Source of the DNA: Desmonostoc muscorum LEGE 12446
GTDB taxonomy: Bacteria; Cyanobacteriota; Cyanobacteriia; Cyanobacteriales; Nostocaceae
Reading direction: 5' to 3'
Assembly (NCBI RefSeq): GCF_015207005.2
Contig: NZ_JADEXS020000001.1
Location: 6,905,001 to 6,969,000, forward strand
Length of the DNA: 64,000 nucleotides
Below, one piece after another: positions 27,201 through 36,349 of the stretch (its first letter is position 1; every line of letters starts with the position of its first letter). Both the position numbers and the translations under genes were made by a program. Below the pieces are notes generated by a model. That model did not search any database. It had not been told where the DNA came from and saw only the letters and a list, made by a program, of their open reading frames with translations.

Positions 27201-27392
27201 ATGCCCAACCCTAAAGGTAACCCAGAAAATTTAAAACCACTTAAGTCTGATAGAGAAGAACCATTGACGCAAAATCTTAATTTTCGAGTCACTGAAAAAA
27301 TGAAGGAAGAAGTTAAAGCCAAGGATGACCCGCCAGAGTTTTGCCGTCGTGCTATCCAAGAAGCGCTAGATAAGGATAAAAACAAGGGGTAG
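27201..27392 (+). CDS. Small basic protein starting MPNPKGNPENL
   Basis: 63 residues from ATG at 27201. The opening MPNPKGNPENLKPLKSDREE is of a kind seen in many Nostoc small proteins of phage or plasmid type. The middle, LTQNLNFRVTEKMKEEVKA, resembles an RHH strand-helix, and EFCRRAIQEAL a second helix. Possibly a small DNA-binding regulator; no partner gene. A longer reading from 27120 is AT-rich and was rejected. Confidence 0.55.
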   Translation: MPNPKGNPENLKPLKSDREEPLTQNLNFRVTEKMKEEVKAKDDPPEFCRRAIQEALDKDKNKG

Positions 27393-27690
27393 CTGACTCT
27401 TGGACTAAAGTCGTAACGCACCCTTATATCTGAGAAGCAGGCGCAAAGGCGGCGCACCACCCGCTACGAATCAAACAAACACTTTCTTTCCCCATTCCCC
27501 ACTCCCTACTCCCCACTCCCCATATTTCTTCAGAGAACTGTTAGACCGCCAAGACGAGAACTCAGAATGTTGCATGAGAGTCTATAACTTTTGTGTACAC
27601 GTTATCTGCTTGGAAGAAAGGGTAAAGCAGATACATTTTCTACACACAAGGATACTACTTTGACAAAGTTTGCTACAAGTAGTGTTATTT
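27393..27690. other. Intergenic region with CCCCACTCC array and GTGTACAC site
   Basis: Holds a CCCCATTCCCCACTCCC-type array at about 27488-27523 and, at 27591-27604, the 14-base string TTGTGTACACGTTA identical to the one at 18252. No gene seen. This is the likely promoter region of the SLH/DUF1565 gene. Confidence 0.55.
27591..27604 (+). promoter_or_regulatory. GTGTACAC palindromic site upstream of SLH/DUF1565 gene
   Basis: TTGTGTACACGTTA, identical over 14 bases to the site at 18252-18265, about 90 bases before the ATG of the SLH gene. Two identical copies of a palindrome-centred string in front of unrelated genes suggest a shared regulator; unproven. Confidence 0.35.
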
Positions 27691-29313
27691 ATGATTGTCA
27701 TAATTAAAACAACTGACTCTCAATCATCAATGGTGAACTCTACCCTTGTTCTCACACTCTATGTCAACCCCATAACAGGGAATGATATTAATATCGGTTC
27801 TCGGTTAAGCCCGTTCAAAAGCCTCACCCGTGCTTTAAAAGTAACTAAAATCCCGACAATCATTCATTTAGAATCTGGGACTTACAGCGTCGCTGGTGGG
27901 GAGGCATTTCCCCTAGTGATCCGTGGAGGAGTGAAGATTGTAGGTAATGAAGCTGACAAAGGAGCAGGGATTGTAATTTCTGGGAGTGGCGAGTATCAAA
28001 GTCCCAGCTTTGGAATGCAAAATATCGCCCTGCTGTTGTTAGAAAATGCCAGCCTTTTAGGTGTAACTGTCACCAATTCCTCAGCAAAAGGTACTGGTGT
28101 CTGGATTGAGTCGGCTGCACCTACTTTAGCCAACAATACTTTCAGTAACTGTGGACGGGAAGGTGTGTTTACCACTGGCGCTGCTAAACCGACAATTTTA
28201 GATAATGTATTTGTGCAAAATAGTGCCAGTGGGTTAGTGATGGCAGGCCATAGCCAGGGCGAAGTATTGGGGAATGTATTTCAAAGAAATCCTTTGGGGA
28301 TAGCAATTAGTGACTTTGCAGCTCCAGCGATCGCCAATAACAAATTATCAGAAAATCGCACGGCGATCGCACTTTCTCGCAACGCCCACCCGGTACTGCG
28401 TAGAAATCTCATTGCCCAAAACTCCCAAGGCGGTCTGTTTGTCAATGGTAATGCAGTTCCGGATTTAGGTAGTACCGAAGATCCCGGTCACAATATATTT
28501 CGTGATAATAATGAATTTGATTTACACAATGTCACTACACAAAAGGTTGTTTCTGTAAGTAATCAGTTGAATCCTCGTCTTGTCAAGGGCTTGGTGGAAT
28601 TGATTGCTCTTAAAGAGGACGCTCTTACACGGGGATACGGGGACACGGTGAAAGAGGACGCGGGGACGCTCTTACACGGGGACACAGGGACACGGGAGGC
28701 GGGGAATTTATTACAAATACTCTCCACGTCTTTTCAAGTAGATGACCATTGGGCAGAACCATTTATTCAGGCATTGGTGAGTATGGATTTAACTCCCGAT
28801 TTTGCTGATGGTAGCTACCAGCCAGATAAACCCATGACTCGCGCTGAATATGCGGCTTTAGTAGCGGTTGCTTTTAAACCAACTGCTAAACGCCCAGCAC
28901 CGGATTTTGTAGATGTATCCCAGGATTTTTGGGCGTATAATGCCATCCAAATTACGGCTAGGGGTGGCTTTGTTAGCGGATTTAACGATCGCACTTTCCG
29001 CCCCCATCAAAATGTGCAACGGCTACAGGTGATTGTCTCTCTAGTTAATGGACTGGGACTACCACAGGCTGATAACAATGTTTTAGAAGTGTATGGCGAT
29101 CGCCATAGGATTCCCGACTATGCCCAAAAAGCTGTTGCTACTGCAACACATAAAAGAATAGTTGTCAACTATCCAGACCCGACACTGCTTGCACCCTCAC
29201 GTCCGGCAACATGCGCGGAAGTTGCAGCGATGGTTTATCAGGCATTAGTCGCCATTGGGCGAACACCTGCGATTGAATCAGTGAACAGCGAACAGTTAGT
29301 GGGGGATTTATAG
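27691..29313 (+). CDS. DUF1565 (beta-helix) protein with SLH domain
   Basis: The N-terminal half is a DUF1565/pectin-lyase-like right-handed beta helix: LYVNPITGNDINIGSRLSPF, then repeated strand-turn units (PTLANNTFSNCGREG, PTILDNVFVQNSASG, PAIANNKLSENRTA). The C-terminal third has S-layer-homology segments (VDDHWAEPFIQALVSM, DGSYQPDKPMTRAEYAAL, QDFWAYNAIQITARGGFVSG, FRPHQNVQRLQ). Between them lie about 35 low-complexity residues from a GGGGACACGGG array. Likely a surface or envelope protein held to the wall by SLH. Start uncertain: ATG at 27691 or 27730; no signal peptide is evident, which is odd for an SLH protein. Confidence 0.85.
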   Translation: MIVIIKTTDSQSSMVNSTLVLTLYVNPITGNDINIGSRLSPFKSLTRALKVTKIPTIIHLESGTYSVAGGEAFPLVIRGGVKIVGNEADKGAGIVISGSGEYQSPSFGMQNIALLLLENASLLGVTVTNSSAKGTGVWIESAAPTLANNTFSNCGREGVFTTGAAKPTILDNVFVQNSASGLVMAGHSQGEVLGNVFQRNPLGIAISDFAAPAIANNKLSENRTAIALSRNAHPVLRRNLIAQNSQGGLFVNGNAVPDLGSTEDPGHNIFRDNNEFDLHNVTTQKVVSVSNQLNPRLVKGLVELIALKEDALTRGYGDTVKEDAGTLLHGDTGTREAGNLLQILSTSFQVDDHWAEPFIQALVSMDLTPDFADGSYQPDKPMTRAEYAALVAVAFKPTAKRPAPDFVDVSQDFWAYNAIQITARGGFVSGFNDRTFRPHQNVQRLQVIVSLVNGLGLPQADNNVLEVYGDRHRIPDYAQKAVATATHKRIVVNYPDPTLLAPSRPATCAEVAAMVYQALVAIGRTPAIESVNSEQLVGDL

Positions 29314-29340
29314 GGTTTGGAGTTTGGATACAATGCATGG

Positions 29341-29368
29341 GTAGGGGCACACAGCTGTGTGCCCCTAC
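29341..29368. repeat. GTAGGGGC palindrome downstream of SLH gene
   Basis: Perfect 28-base palindrome with arms GTAGGGGCACACAG, 28 bases after the stop of the SLH/DUF1565 gene, where it could also act as a transcript-end hairpin. Confidence 0.7.
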
Positions 29369-29567
29369 TGCTGTGAACACTGTTTCGTAAAAAAGATAAC
29401 CGTTAAATCACTCTATAGACTCTTGCATCTGGGAAGTTGACAAGTAGAATAGGAAACACTGCCTATGGACTTGACAACTCTGGGAAAAAAACCATGTAGT
29501 TAAAAGCACGATAGGCTATATGCGATGGGTGAAAAATCTAGACCTATTGCCAAAAGCTAACAGCCCC

Positions 29568-30299
29568 ATGTTAACAACACTTCCAGACACCTCTGCCAAT
29601 TTGGCGATCGCGTTATTAATTCACTATAGTTTTGATCTCAGTGGGTATAGTGCCAATGAGCTAGTTGAACGTTGGCAAACGCAATACCCACTGAATTGGC
29701 TACACCTGGCAGTGATTGAAGCCCTATATCAAGGTCGTTATAAAGCGGTTTCTGTGCAGCAAATCTTAGTATTTTGGCAGCGTCGGGATCAGGCTACATA
29801 TCATTTCAACATGGAATTTGAACGAATGATTTGTAGCAAGTTTCCCCAAAGCCTAACCTCATTGGCTGCACCAGCCCTACCGCCAGCCAAGAAAAAGTCC
29901 GCTTTTGAGAAAGTAACAAAACTTCAATTACCACCTGGGAAAGCTAGTAATGGTCATCAAAAAAGTAATACTACAACTCTACAACTGAACGGTTACAAAC
30001 AAAAGACATCTTTAGGTGAAGAAGAAGACAAGCAGGAAGTTAGGGACAATAAAAGCGCCCTCAAGTCTACCACTGCTGGTGACTCAGCTTCTTTGGCAAC
30101 GCTTCAGCTACCGTCTGCTGTTAACCAAAGGCAAACTTCACCAGAAAGTGGATCACCAGTCTCTCATCAACAGCCAAAACTACTACCACCTGCGGCTATT
30201 CGTCCCCCAATAGGGCAATTTACTCCAGAAAAAAGCGATCGCTCTGAGTCTTTCACGTCTAAACTCAAAGCGATGTCTGGGGAGGGGAGTAGGGAGTAG
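29568..30299 (+). CDS. Cyanobacterial hypothetical protein
   Basis: Start is uncertain: ATG at 29568 (MLTTLPDTSANLAIALLIHY) is preferred, ATG at 29523 and GTG at 29520-type readings are also in frame. The first 100 residues form a compact helical domain (LVERWQTQYPLNWLHLAVIE, ALYQGRYKAVSVQQILVFW) that I know as a conserved but unnamed cyanobacterial region. The rest is Ser/Gln/Pro-rich and disordered. The last residues (SGEGSRE and stop) are read from a GGGGAGTAGGGAG array, so the natural C-terminus has been overwritten by a repeat. Function unknown. Confidence 0.65.
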   Translation: MLTTLPDTSANLAIALLIHYSFDLSGYSANELVERWQTQYPLNWLHLAVIEALYQGRYKAVSVQQILVFWQRRDQATYHFNMEFERMICSKFPQSLTSLAAPALPPAKKKSAFEKVTKLQLPPGKASNGHQKSNTTTLQLNGYKQKTSLGEEEDKQEVRDNKSALKSTTAGDSASLATLQLPSAVNQRQTSPESGSPVSHQQPKLLPPAAIRPPIGQFTPEKSDRSESFTSKLKAMSGEGSRE

Positions 30300-30792
30300 G
30301 GAATGGGGAGATGAGGGAGATGAGGGAGATGAGGGAGAATTTTATAAGTTGCTAAATCATCCGTTTATTCAGCAATACCGTTGATTTTTGTAGGACTTAC
30401 GCACTGTACAAATGCATCGTGGTGTGAATTAACGATGCTCCCGGTTGTTTCAGGCTTTTTTTAATTATCGTGCGATGCCTACGGCGGTAAACTACGTAAA
30501 TAGACCATGCTGTAGGGGCACAGCAATGCTGTGCCCTTACGAAAGATGTGGTTTTTAAACTCATAGGACTTACGCAAAAACTCTCTGAAACTCTTATTTC
30601 TTCTCTGCGAGACGCTGCGCGAATGTGTCCTTTGCGTCCTTCTCCCAAGGGGAGACGCTAACGCGAATGCGGTTCGTTTTTTCAGAATTTTGCGTAAGTC
30701 CTGACTTATTCATATTTAGTATTTATTGTCAATGCGTAAGTTCTATTTTGTTGGTTTTTACAGTAGATTTCAACAAGTGTAAAGTATACAAA
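30300..30792. other. Repeat-rich intergenic region
   Basis: Contains GAGATGAGG units (about 30305-30335), a GTAGGGGC palindrome at 30512-30540, GACTTACGC repeats (about 30393, 30568, 30695) and a GCGAGACGCTGCGCGAA repeat near 30606. No gene seen. Confidence 0.55.
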
Positions 30793-32868
30793 TTATTCCT
30801 GAATTCTGACTTCTGAATTCTGAATTCTGTCAGATATTCCAATTAATTGCTGAAACCGCTGATCTTTGGCAATATCGTCAAAATCTAGATCCGTTGCTGC
30901 TTCTTGTTTGTATCTACGATTAATTTCAATTGCTTGTTGAAGAGTTACTAAAGATAGTTCTATTTGTCTTTGGAGTGCGTAACAAGCTGCTTTGTTGTAA
31001 TAAGCGCTGGCATAATCTGGCTTAATTTCTAATGCTTTATTAAAACTAGCGATCGCTTCGTCATCGCGTCCGAGTCTGACTAGAGTATAACCGTATTTAT
31101 CCAATATTTTGGGAGAATTTGGTTGTAATTCTAGGGCTTTTTCTAAACATGTAATTGCTTCTTCATATTGTTCTAATGCTATTAGAGAAAGACCGCGATT
31201 CAACCAAGCAACTGCATCGTCAGGCTTGATTTGTGTAGCTTTATCAAATGAAGCAAAGGCTTGCTGATGCTGTTGTAAATTACCAAAAGCAACACCGCGA
31301 TCGCACCAAGCTTGATGATAATCTGGTTGTATCTGAATAGCTCGGTCATAAGAGGCGATCGCATCTTTGTAGCGTTTCAATCTTCCGAGAGTTAAGCCGC
31401 GTTTTAACCAAATAACAGGGTCATCAGGTTGAATTTTAACTGCTTCGTTGTAAATGGCGATCGCATCTTCATAACGTCTTTCGGAGAACAGCGTATCTCC
31501 CTGCTTTACATACTCTTCAGCGCTGAATTCCGGTTCTTGTGGCTGTTCTTCTTTTGTTTCTTCAACTTCCTCTGGAATAGATGCAGATGTCATCTCAATC
31601 AATTCCTGAAGAATGATATCTTTTCTTTGTTGGGCATCCAATTGTAACTCAGATAGCTGCGAAACAAACTCTGTTTCTAGCTTTTCTAGCTTCTCTAAAA
31701 TCAGAATCTTTTGCTGTTGAGCATTGAATTGTAATTCTGAGAATTGCGAAGTAAACTCATAACCAGATTTTTCCAAATTCTCAATGATTAACTCTTTAGA
31801 TTTTTGAGCGTCTACTTGTAATTGAGATAATTGAACAGCAAACTCTGATTGCAATGCTGTTAAATTTTCAATAATTTTATTTTTTTGCTCTTGAGCATCC
31901 GTCTGTAATTCAGATAGTTGAGATTTTAATTGATTATCTAATTTTTCAACCGTGACATTTCTTTGCTGTTGAACATCTATTTCTAGCTGAGATAATTGAG
32001 CAGCAAATTCCGACTGCAATTTAATTAAACTCTCAACAATGATATCCTTTTGCTGTTGAGCATCAGATTGCCATCCAGAAAGTTGAGATGTGAACTCAGA
32101 CCTCGATAATTCTAAATCAGCAACGGCTAATTCTTGCTGTTGTTGTATACCCAACTTTAAAGTAGATAGTTCTTCAGACAAACTAGATGCTAATTTTACG
32201 AGATTTTCCAGTGCTAAATCTCTTTGCTGTTGAGCCTCCAACTCTAACTTAGATAACCCAGAAGCAAATTTTAACTCCAAAGATTCTATATTTTGTTGAG
32301 ACTTTTGAATTTCAGCTTCTAATCTATTTAATATCTGTGCTTTAACTAAATCTATATCAGATGTGACAACAGATAAACTTTCTGCTTGATTTTTAATTTT
32401 TTGTTGGAGAGCAGTAGTTTCCTGTTCTAAGTCATAATTTATTTTTTTAGATTCTTGAATCAGATTTTCTGCATCTTGCTTAACAGTAGTTAGCTGATTT
32501 TGTAATTTTTCTACTCCCTCTAATTGTTGCATTGCTCTATCAACAACTTCGCGGATGATGGCTCGTCGTAATAGCCAAAGTAAAGCAATGATCGCCAACG
32601 GAAATAAACTTAATATAACTAGCCAGATATTAATTAAAATAGTTGTACGGCTAAAAGCTCTCTTTAAATCAGATTGAACTTGCTTTTCGGCTCGTAATCG
32701 CGTTAATTCTTCGCGTTCCTGATTTGATAACACCGCACTAGGAGTTATTGCTGGTTTGGACAGTGGCGCGGATTGTCCACTAGCAATACTAGCAGGTAGT
32801 AGTAAAGGTAAAAAGATAATAGCGCTTTTGACAAATAAAGCGAAAATAGCTTGATTTTTGCTCTTCAT
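30793..32868 (-). CDS. Membrane-anchored coiled-coil protein with TPR repeats
   Basis: ATG at 32868 opens a signal peptide (AIFALFVKSAIIFLPLLL). A second helix (WLVILSLFPLAIIALLWLL, about residues 85-105) anchors it. Residues about 115-430 are one long coiled coil built from repeated blocks (SQLQVDAQ, SELQLDAQQRKDIIL and similar). The C-terminal third carries about five TPR units (AIAIYNEAVKIQPDDPVIWL, AIASYDRAIQIQPDYHQAWC and so on). Probably a scaffold at the membrane. The final residues (RIQNSEVRIQE) come from a TTCTGAATTC array at 30799-30830, so the end is repeat-derived. Coiled-coil blocks suggest internal duplication. Confidence 0.82.
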   Translation of the reverse strand: MKSKNQAIFALFVKSAIIFLPLLLPASIASGQSAPLSKPAITPSAVLSNQEREELTRLRAEKQVQSDLKRAFSRTTILINIWLVILSLFPLAIIALLWLLRRAIIREVVDRAMQQLEGVEKLQNQLTTVKQDAENLIQESKKINYDLEQETTALQQKIKNQAESLSVVTSDIDLVKAQILNRLEAEIQKSQQNIESLELKFASGLSKLELEAQQQRDLALENLVKLASSLSEELSTLKLGIQQQQELAVADLELSRSEFTSQLSGWQSDAQQQKDIIVESLIKLQSEFAAQLSQLEIDVQQQRNVTVEKLDNQLKSQLSELQTDAQEQKNKIIENLTALQSEFAVQLSQLQVDAQKSKELIIENLEKSGYEFTSQFSELQFNAQQQKILILEKLEKLETEFVSQLSELQLDAQQRKDIILQELIEMTSASIPEEVEETKEEQPQEPEFSAEEYVKQGDTLFSERRYEDAIAIYNEAVKIQPDDPVIWLKRGLTLGRLKRYKDAIASYDRAIQIQPDYHQAWCDRGVAFGNLQQHQQAFASFDKATQIKPDDAVAWLNRGLSLIALEQYEEAITCLEKALELQPNSPKILDKYGYTLVRLGRDDEAIASFNKALEIKPDYASAYYNKAACYALQRQIELSLVTLQQAIEINRRYKQEAATDLDFDDIAKDQRFQQLIGISDRIQNSEVRIQE

Positions 32869-33273
32869 AACAACCATCTCAATCTTTTGGTCAGTTCTTG
32901 AAGCGGCGTGCCTCTCTCCAATCTATAACAAAATTAAGTAGTAATCTGGTGAAATATACTAAAGGGTAGGCATTGAGTTCATCCTGTCACAGTTGATATC
33001 TCAGTAACTACTACTTTTGGGATATCTAATTTTTTACATTATCTACTGAAGATTGGGGGGTGGGGAATAGGGAGTGGGGAGTGGGGTATGGGCTAAAATT
33101 TATCGAAATAGAATAAAGGCTTGAGTCGTGAGAATTCAGTTGTGTATTAGAGTATGGTTGGCGGATAAATAAACACTGAAATACCACACCAGTTACAATT
33201 TGCCAGACTCTTAATTCTGATTTCTGGATTCTGATTTCTGAATTCTTCTTCAATAAAAAAAAGGCGGTAGGAA

Positions 33274-33534
33274 ATGAGTCGTATCAATCCTTATACACTG
33301 CAAATGCAGATTACCCGAATGTTTGAGCAAGGACAATCATTCTTTGCCACAACCAAAGTACAGGAATGGTTGAAAGAACGTAAACACAATCCACTAGATT
33401 ATGATATTATTTTCCATCAAAAACCTGCGCCTCCTGGTTCAAAACAAGTGATAGCAGTGGAAATTGAATTACGCCGTAAAGATGGACAACCTGTAGATCC
33501 CTGGTTGCAAGAACAAGCCAATCTTCATGGGTGA
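33274..33534 (+). CDS. Small conserved hypothetical protein
   Basis: 86 residues, well-behaved composition and a good ATG with AAGGCGGTAGG upstream as ribosome-binding site. Core segments are MQITRMFEQGQSFFATTKVQ and VIAVEIELRRKDGQPVDPWL. No known domain or membrane segment. I recognise it only as a cyanobacterial conserved type. A TTCTGAATTC array ends about 25 bases before the start. Confidence 0.65.
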   Translation: MSRINPYTLQMQITRMFEQGQSFFATTKVQEWLKERKHNPLDYDIIFHQKPAPPGSKQVIAVEIELRRKDGQPVDPWLQEQANLHG

Positions 33535-33750
33535 TACAATTTTAAATTTTAGATTTTGGATTGTGCGAGAGTAAGTAAGATGTAGGGTGTGTTACGCCGG
33601 AGGCTAACGCACCCCGAATACACAAATTGATGAAAATCACCCAATCAGGTGAGTCAAGTGGGTGAAGTGCGACAAAAATAAATATTATATCTTGAGGCTA
33701 TAAATGGTTACTTGGCACACCAATTTATAGCCTCAAAAATTAGGAAGTGG

Positions 33751-34410
33751 ATGATGAGTGTAAACCAAATTTGTGGAGAACTACCAACCCAAATTTATGC
33801 GAACTTGGGTAAAAACTTTTTTGCCTGGATGATGGCTCAACGTAGCAGCGTCTATGATAAAGTTCTAGGCGATCGCAAACGCTCTCTTTTTGCCAATCTC
33901 CAAGGTAAAGTATTAGAAATTAGTCCACGAGATGGTTCTAACTTACCCTACTATCCTCAAAATATTCACTTAATAGGAATGGAGTCAGACTTAGAGATGC
34001 ATTCCTATCTCCAAAAACAAGCAAAAAAACTCGGTTTAAATATCGACCTCCGCATTGGTAATGCTGAATGGCTAGATGCTGAAGATAACAGCATAGATAC
34101 CGTTGTCACTACCTTACTTTTTTGCTCAGTGCCGAATATCAACTATACATTACAAGCAATTTTAAGAGTACTCAAACCAGGCGGACGCTTATTATTTATT
34201 GAACACATCGCCGCACCTCAAGGAACTTTATTGCGAAAAATGCAAAATACAATTAGTCCGATTTGGAAAATTTTAGCTGATAATTGTCATCCAGATAGAG
34301 AAACTTGGATAGCCTTAGAAAAGGCTGGTTTTACCAGCATCAATTATGAGAATTTTGAAGCTGGATTGTCGATTGTCAGTCCTCACATTATCGGCGTAGC
34401 AACAAAATGA
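33751..34410 (+). CDS. SAM-dependent methyltransferase (class I)
   Basis: ATG at 33751 is used; the frame also offers TTG at 33712. The Rossmann core shows GKVLEISPRDGSNLPYYP (SAM motif I, with GSN in place of the usual GxGxG), LIGMESDLEMHSYL (acidic loop), DNSIDTVVTTLLFCSV (motif II/III) and VLKPGGRLLFIEHI (post-III). It resembles the Methyltransf_11/METTL7-like group, which often methylates small lipophilic or thiol substrates. The substrate cannot be told. The atypical motif I is a point of caution. Confidence 0.85.
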   Translation: MMSVNQICGELPTQIYANLGKNFFAWMMAQRSSVYDKVLGDRKRSLFANLQGKVLEISPRDGSNLPYYPQNIHLIGMESDLEMHSYLQKQAKKLGLNIDLRIGNAEWLDAEDNSIDTVVTTLLFCSVPNINYTLQAILRVLKPGGRLLFIEHIAAPQGTLLRKMQNTISPIWKILADNCHPDRETWIALEKAGFTSINYENFEAGLSIVSPHIIGVATK

Positions 34411-34449
34411 AAAAAAATTATATTTTTTAACAAATATCTTTTGATAACA

Positions 34450-34968
34450 TTACTTTCCCAGCAACAACACATTAATTTGTGTTGACATACTCCAAAAATG
34501 AGCTAAAAATATTTTAGATATTTCATTAAAATCAGTTAGCTCTAGACCTGGTTCCTTGCCAAGATCAAGCTTAAATCTTATTGCGTGATTAAAAAGCATT
34601 ATTGCTTCGTCTAAAGTCACAATACAAGCATCGCTCATTTTTTGTTCTGTTAGAATTTGTTGAAATCTTTTTCTAGGCTTAACTCCAGAGCGATCGCACC
34701 AATATTTGAAAGTTTCGCGGCTGTATATTTTGTGAGTTTTTTTAAGAGTTTTTTTAGAAGATATATATAATTTATTTTCTAAATAACTAACAATATCCCC
34801 CCACAAAATAAACACTTTCTTATGATTTTTTAAGGAAGAGTGGGTATCAAACCATTCAAGTAGTTCGCTTCTATCTTCTTCAAAAATTTCTTTAGAAACT
34901 CCCAAAATTATTAATCGCTCTACATAATATTGAAATCGAGCATAATTACTTTGTTGTGCTGAAGCCAC
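34450..34968 (-). CDS. Hypothetical protein
   Basis: I do not recognise this family. 172 residues from a GTG start (34968), helical and charged, no membrane segment. Basic middle (KKTLKKTHKIYSRETFKYW and GVKPRKRFQQILTEQ) could bind nucleic acid, but no motif proves it. It converges with the methyltransferase gene with a 40-base gap. AT-rich relative to its neighbours, which might mean recent arrival. Confidence 0.5.
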   Translation of the reverse strand: MASAQQSNYARFQYYVERLIILGVSKEIFEEDRSELLEWFDTHSSLKNHKKVFILWGDIVSYLENKLYISSKKTLKKTHKIYSRETFKYWCDRSGVKPRKRFQQILTEQKMSDACIVTLDEAIMLFNHAIRFKLDLGKEPGLELTDFNEISKIFLAHFWSMSTQINVLLLGK

Positions 34969-35185
34969 GTATTATACTCCTTTTTTATTTTTGATTAACT
35001 AGTTAATTGGTGTAAATATTTTACGTTGCAATTCTCTAAAGCGCAATGTATTACAGAAAAAGCGGAAATAATTTGTTTCGCGCAGAGGCGTAGAGGCGCA
35101 GAGAGTTAGAGTTAAGAATTGCTGATTTTTGTATTTGATATTTAAGTTCAGTAATACCAAAATTTCTATTTAGCTCACTAGCAAC

Positions 35186-36145
35186 CTAGATTCTATAAAC
35201 CTTCTGCAACCTTTCTTCCATACCAACATTACCCTGTAAGCCGCCTGTGTGTACCAGCAGCAAACTTTTGCCTTTAGCAAAAAATCCCTGCTGTAATAAA
35301 TCCATCACTCCATAAAACATTTTTGCAGTATATACGTAATCAAGAGGTACGCCGTGCGGCTCGCTAAACTCCTGGCTGAATCGTAGCAACTCGTGATTCA
35401 CCTTTGCATAGCCGCCGAAGTGATAATCACACATTAATTCCCAAGAAGCGGGAGAAGTATATGGAGTTGGTAATCCAGAGGCGAGGTAATTTGTCAATAG
35501 ATTTTCGATTTCTTCTCCCAGAAAAGCGCCATTTTTCAACACAGGAAAAGCGATCGCTTTTTGTCCTTCATGCAACGAAAGCGCAATCCCAGCCAATGTT
35601 GTAGCCGTACCGCAGGCTACGCAAATATAATCAAAGGCGTAGGCGTAGCCAGCCGTAGGCATCGCTTCACTAATTATCTCTGTGCAACCCCGCACGCCGT
35701 TTAAATTATTACCGCCTTCAGGAATGATAAACACCTCGCCGAAACGCTGTCGCAGATATTCATCTAGCGTTGCTGTGTTGCGTTGTCGATACATCTGGCG
35801 CGAGAGATACACCAGTTCCATACCCTGCTGTACAGCGAAACTCAGCGTCGGATTCAGGGGTAACTTTTCTTCGCCACGAATTACGCCAATGGTATGAAAT
35901 CCCAAAAGATTACCGGCTGCTGCGGTTGCATAGATGTGATTGGAATAAGCACCGCCAAAGGTAAGCAGCCTCGTGAAATTTTTCTGCTTCGCCTCCAAAA
36001 GGTTATATTTCAACTTAAACCACTTATTCCCATTAACCCACGGGTGCATAACATCAAGGCGTAGCACAGACAAATTAACACCAGCCTCACGGGCAATTTT
36101 ACTGTTAATTTGTTGTACAAATGGAGGAATAAATATTAATGACAT
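35186..36145 (-). CDS. PLP enzyme: ACC deaminase / D-cysteine desulfhydrase family
   Basis: 319 residues of fold-type II PLP enzyme. The Schiff-base lysine lies in NGNKWFKLKYNLLEAK; FGGAYSNHIYATAAAG contacts substrate and phosphate; CGTATTLAGIALSL and LLLVHTGGLQG complete the site. Members cleave 1-aminocyclopropane-1-carboxylate or D-cysteine; the sequence does not decide. About ten residues (MPTAGYAYA region, bases about 35641-35670) come from a GGCTACGCCTACGCC-type Nostoc repeat inserted in frame. The ATTCGTAATT array starts about 10 bases upstream of the start codon, so promoter and repeat overlap. Confidence 0.88.
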   Translation of the reverse strand: MSLIFIPPFVQQINSKIAREAGVNLSVLRLDVMHPWVNGNKWFKLKYNLLEAKQKNFTRLLTFGGAYSNHIYATAAAGNLLGFHTIGVIRGEEKLPLNPTLSFAVQQGMELVYLSRQMYRQRNTATLDEYLRQRFGEVFIIPEGGNNLNGVRGCTEIISEAMPTAGYAYAFDYICVACGTATTLAGIALSLHEGQKAIAFPVLKNGAFLGEEIENLLTNYLASGLPTPYTSPASWELMCDYHFGGYAKVNHELLRFSQEFSEPHGVPLDYVYTAKMFYGVMDLLQQGFFAKGKSLLLVHTGGLQGNVGMEERLQKVYRI

Positions 36146-36155
36146 CGATCAAAAT

Positions 36156-36349
36156 AATTCGTAATTCGTAATTCGTAATTCGTAATTCGTAATTGAATTA
36201 TAGAATTAAATACGGTTCATTTAAGGCTAAACTTCTTTGTAAAAGTTAATTTTCAAACAAATTGCCAAGTAAGCAAAGAGAAGGAATAAATCCTTAACTG
36301 AACTGTATTTTTCTATAATTACGAATTACGAATTACGAATTACGAATTA
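36156..36349. repeat. Inverted pair of ATTCGTAATT arrays
   Basis: ATTCGTA units (36156-36194) are followed about 120 bases later by complementary AATTACG units (36317-36349). The second arm runs into the FTR1 gene and encodes its last residues. The same pair type is at 62419-62647, with a similar spacing. Confidence 0.75.
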
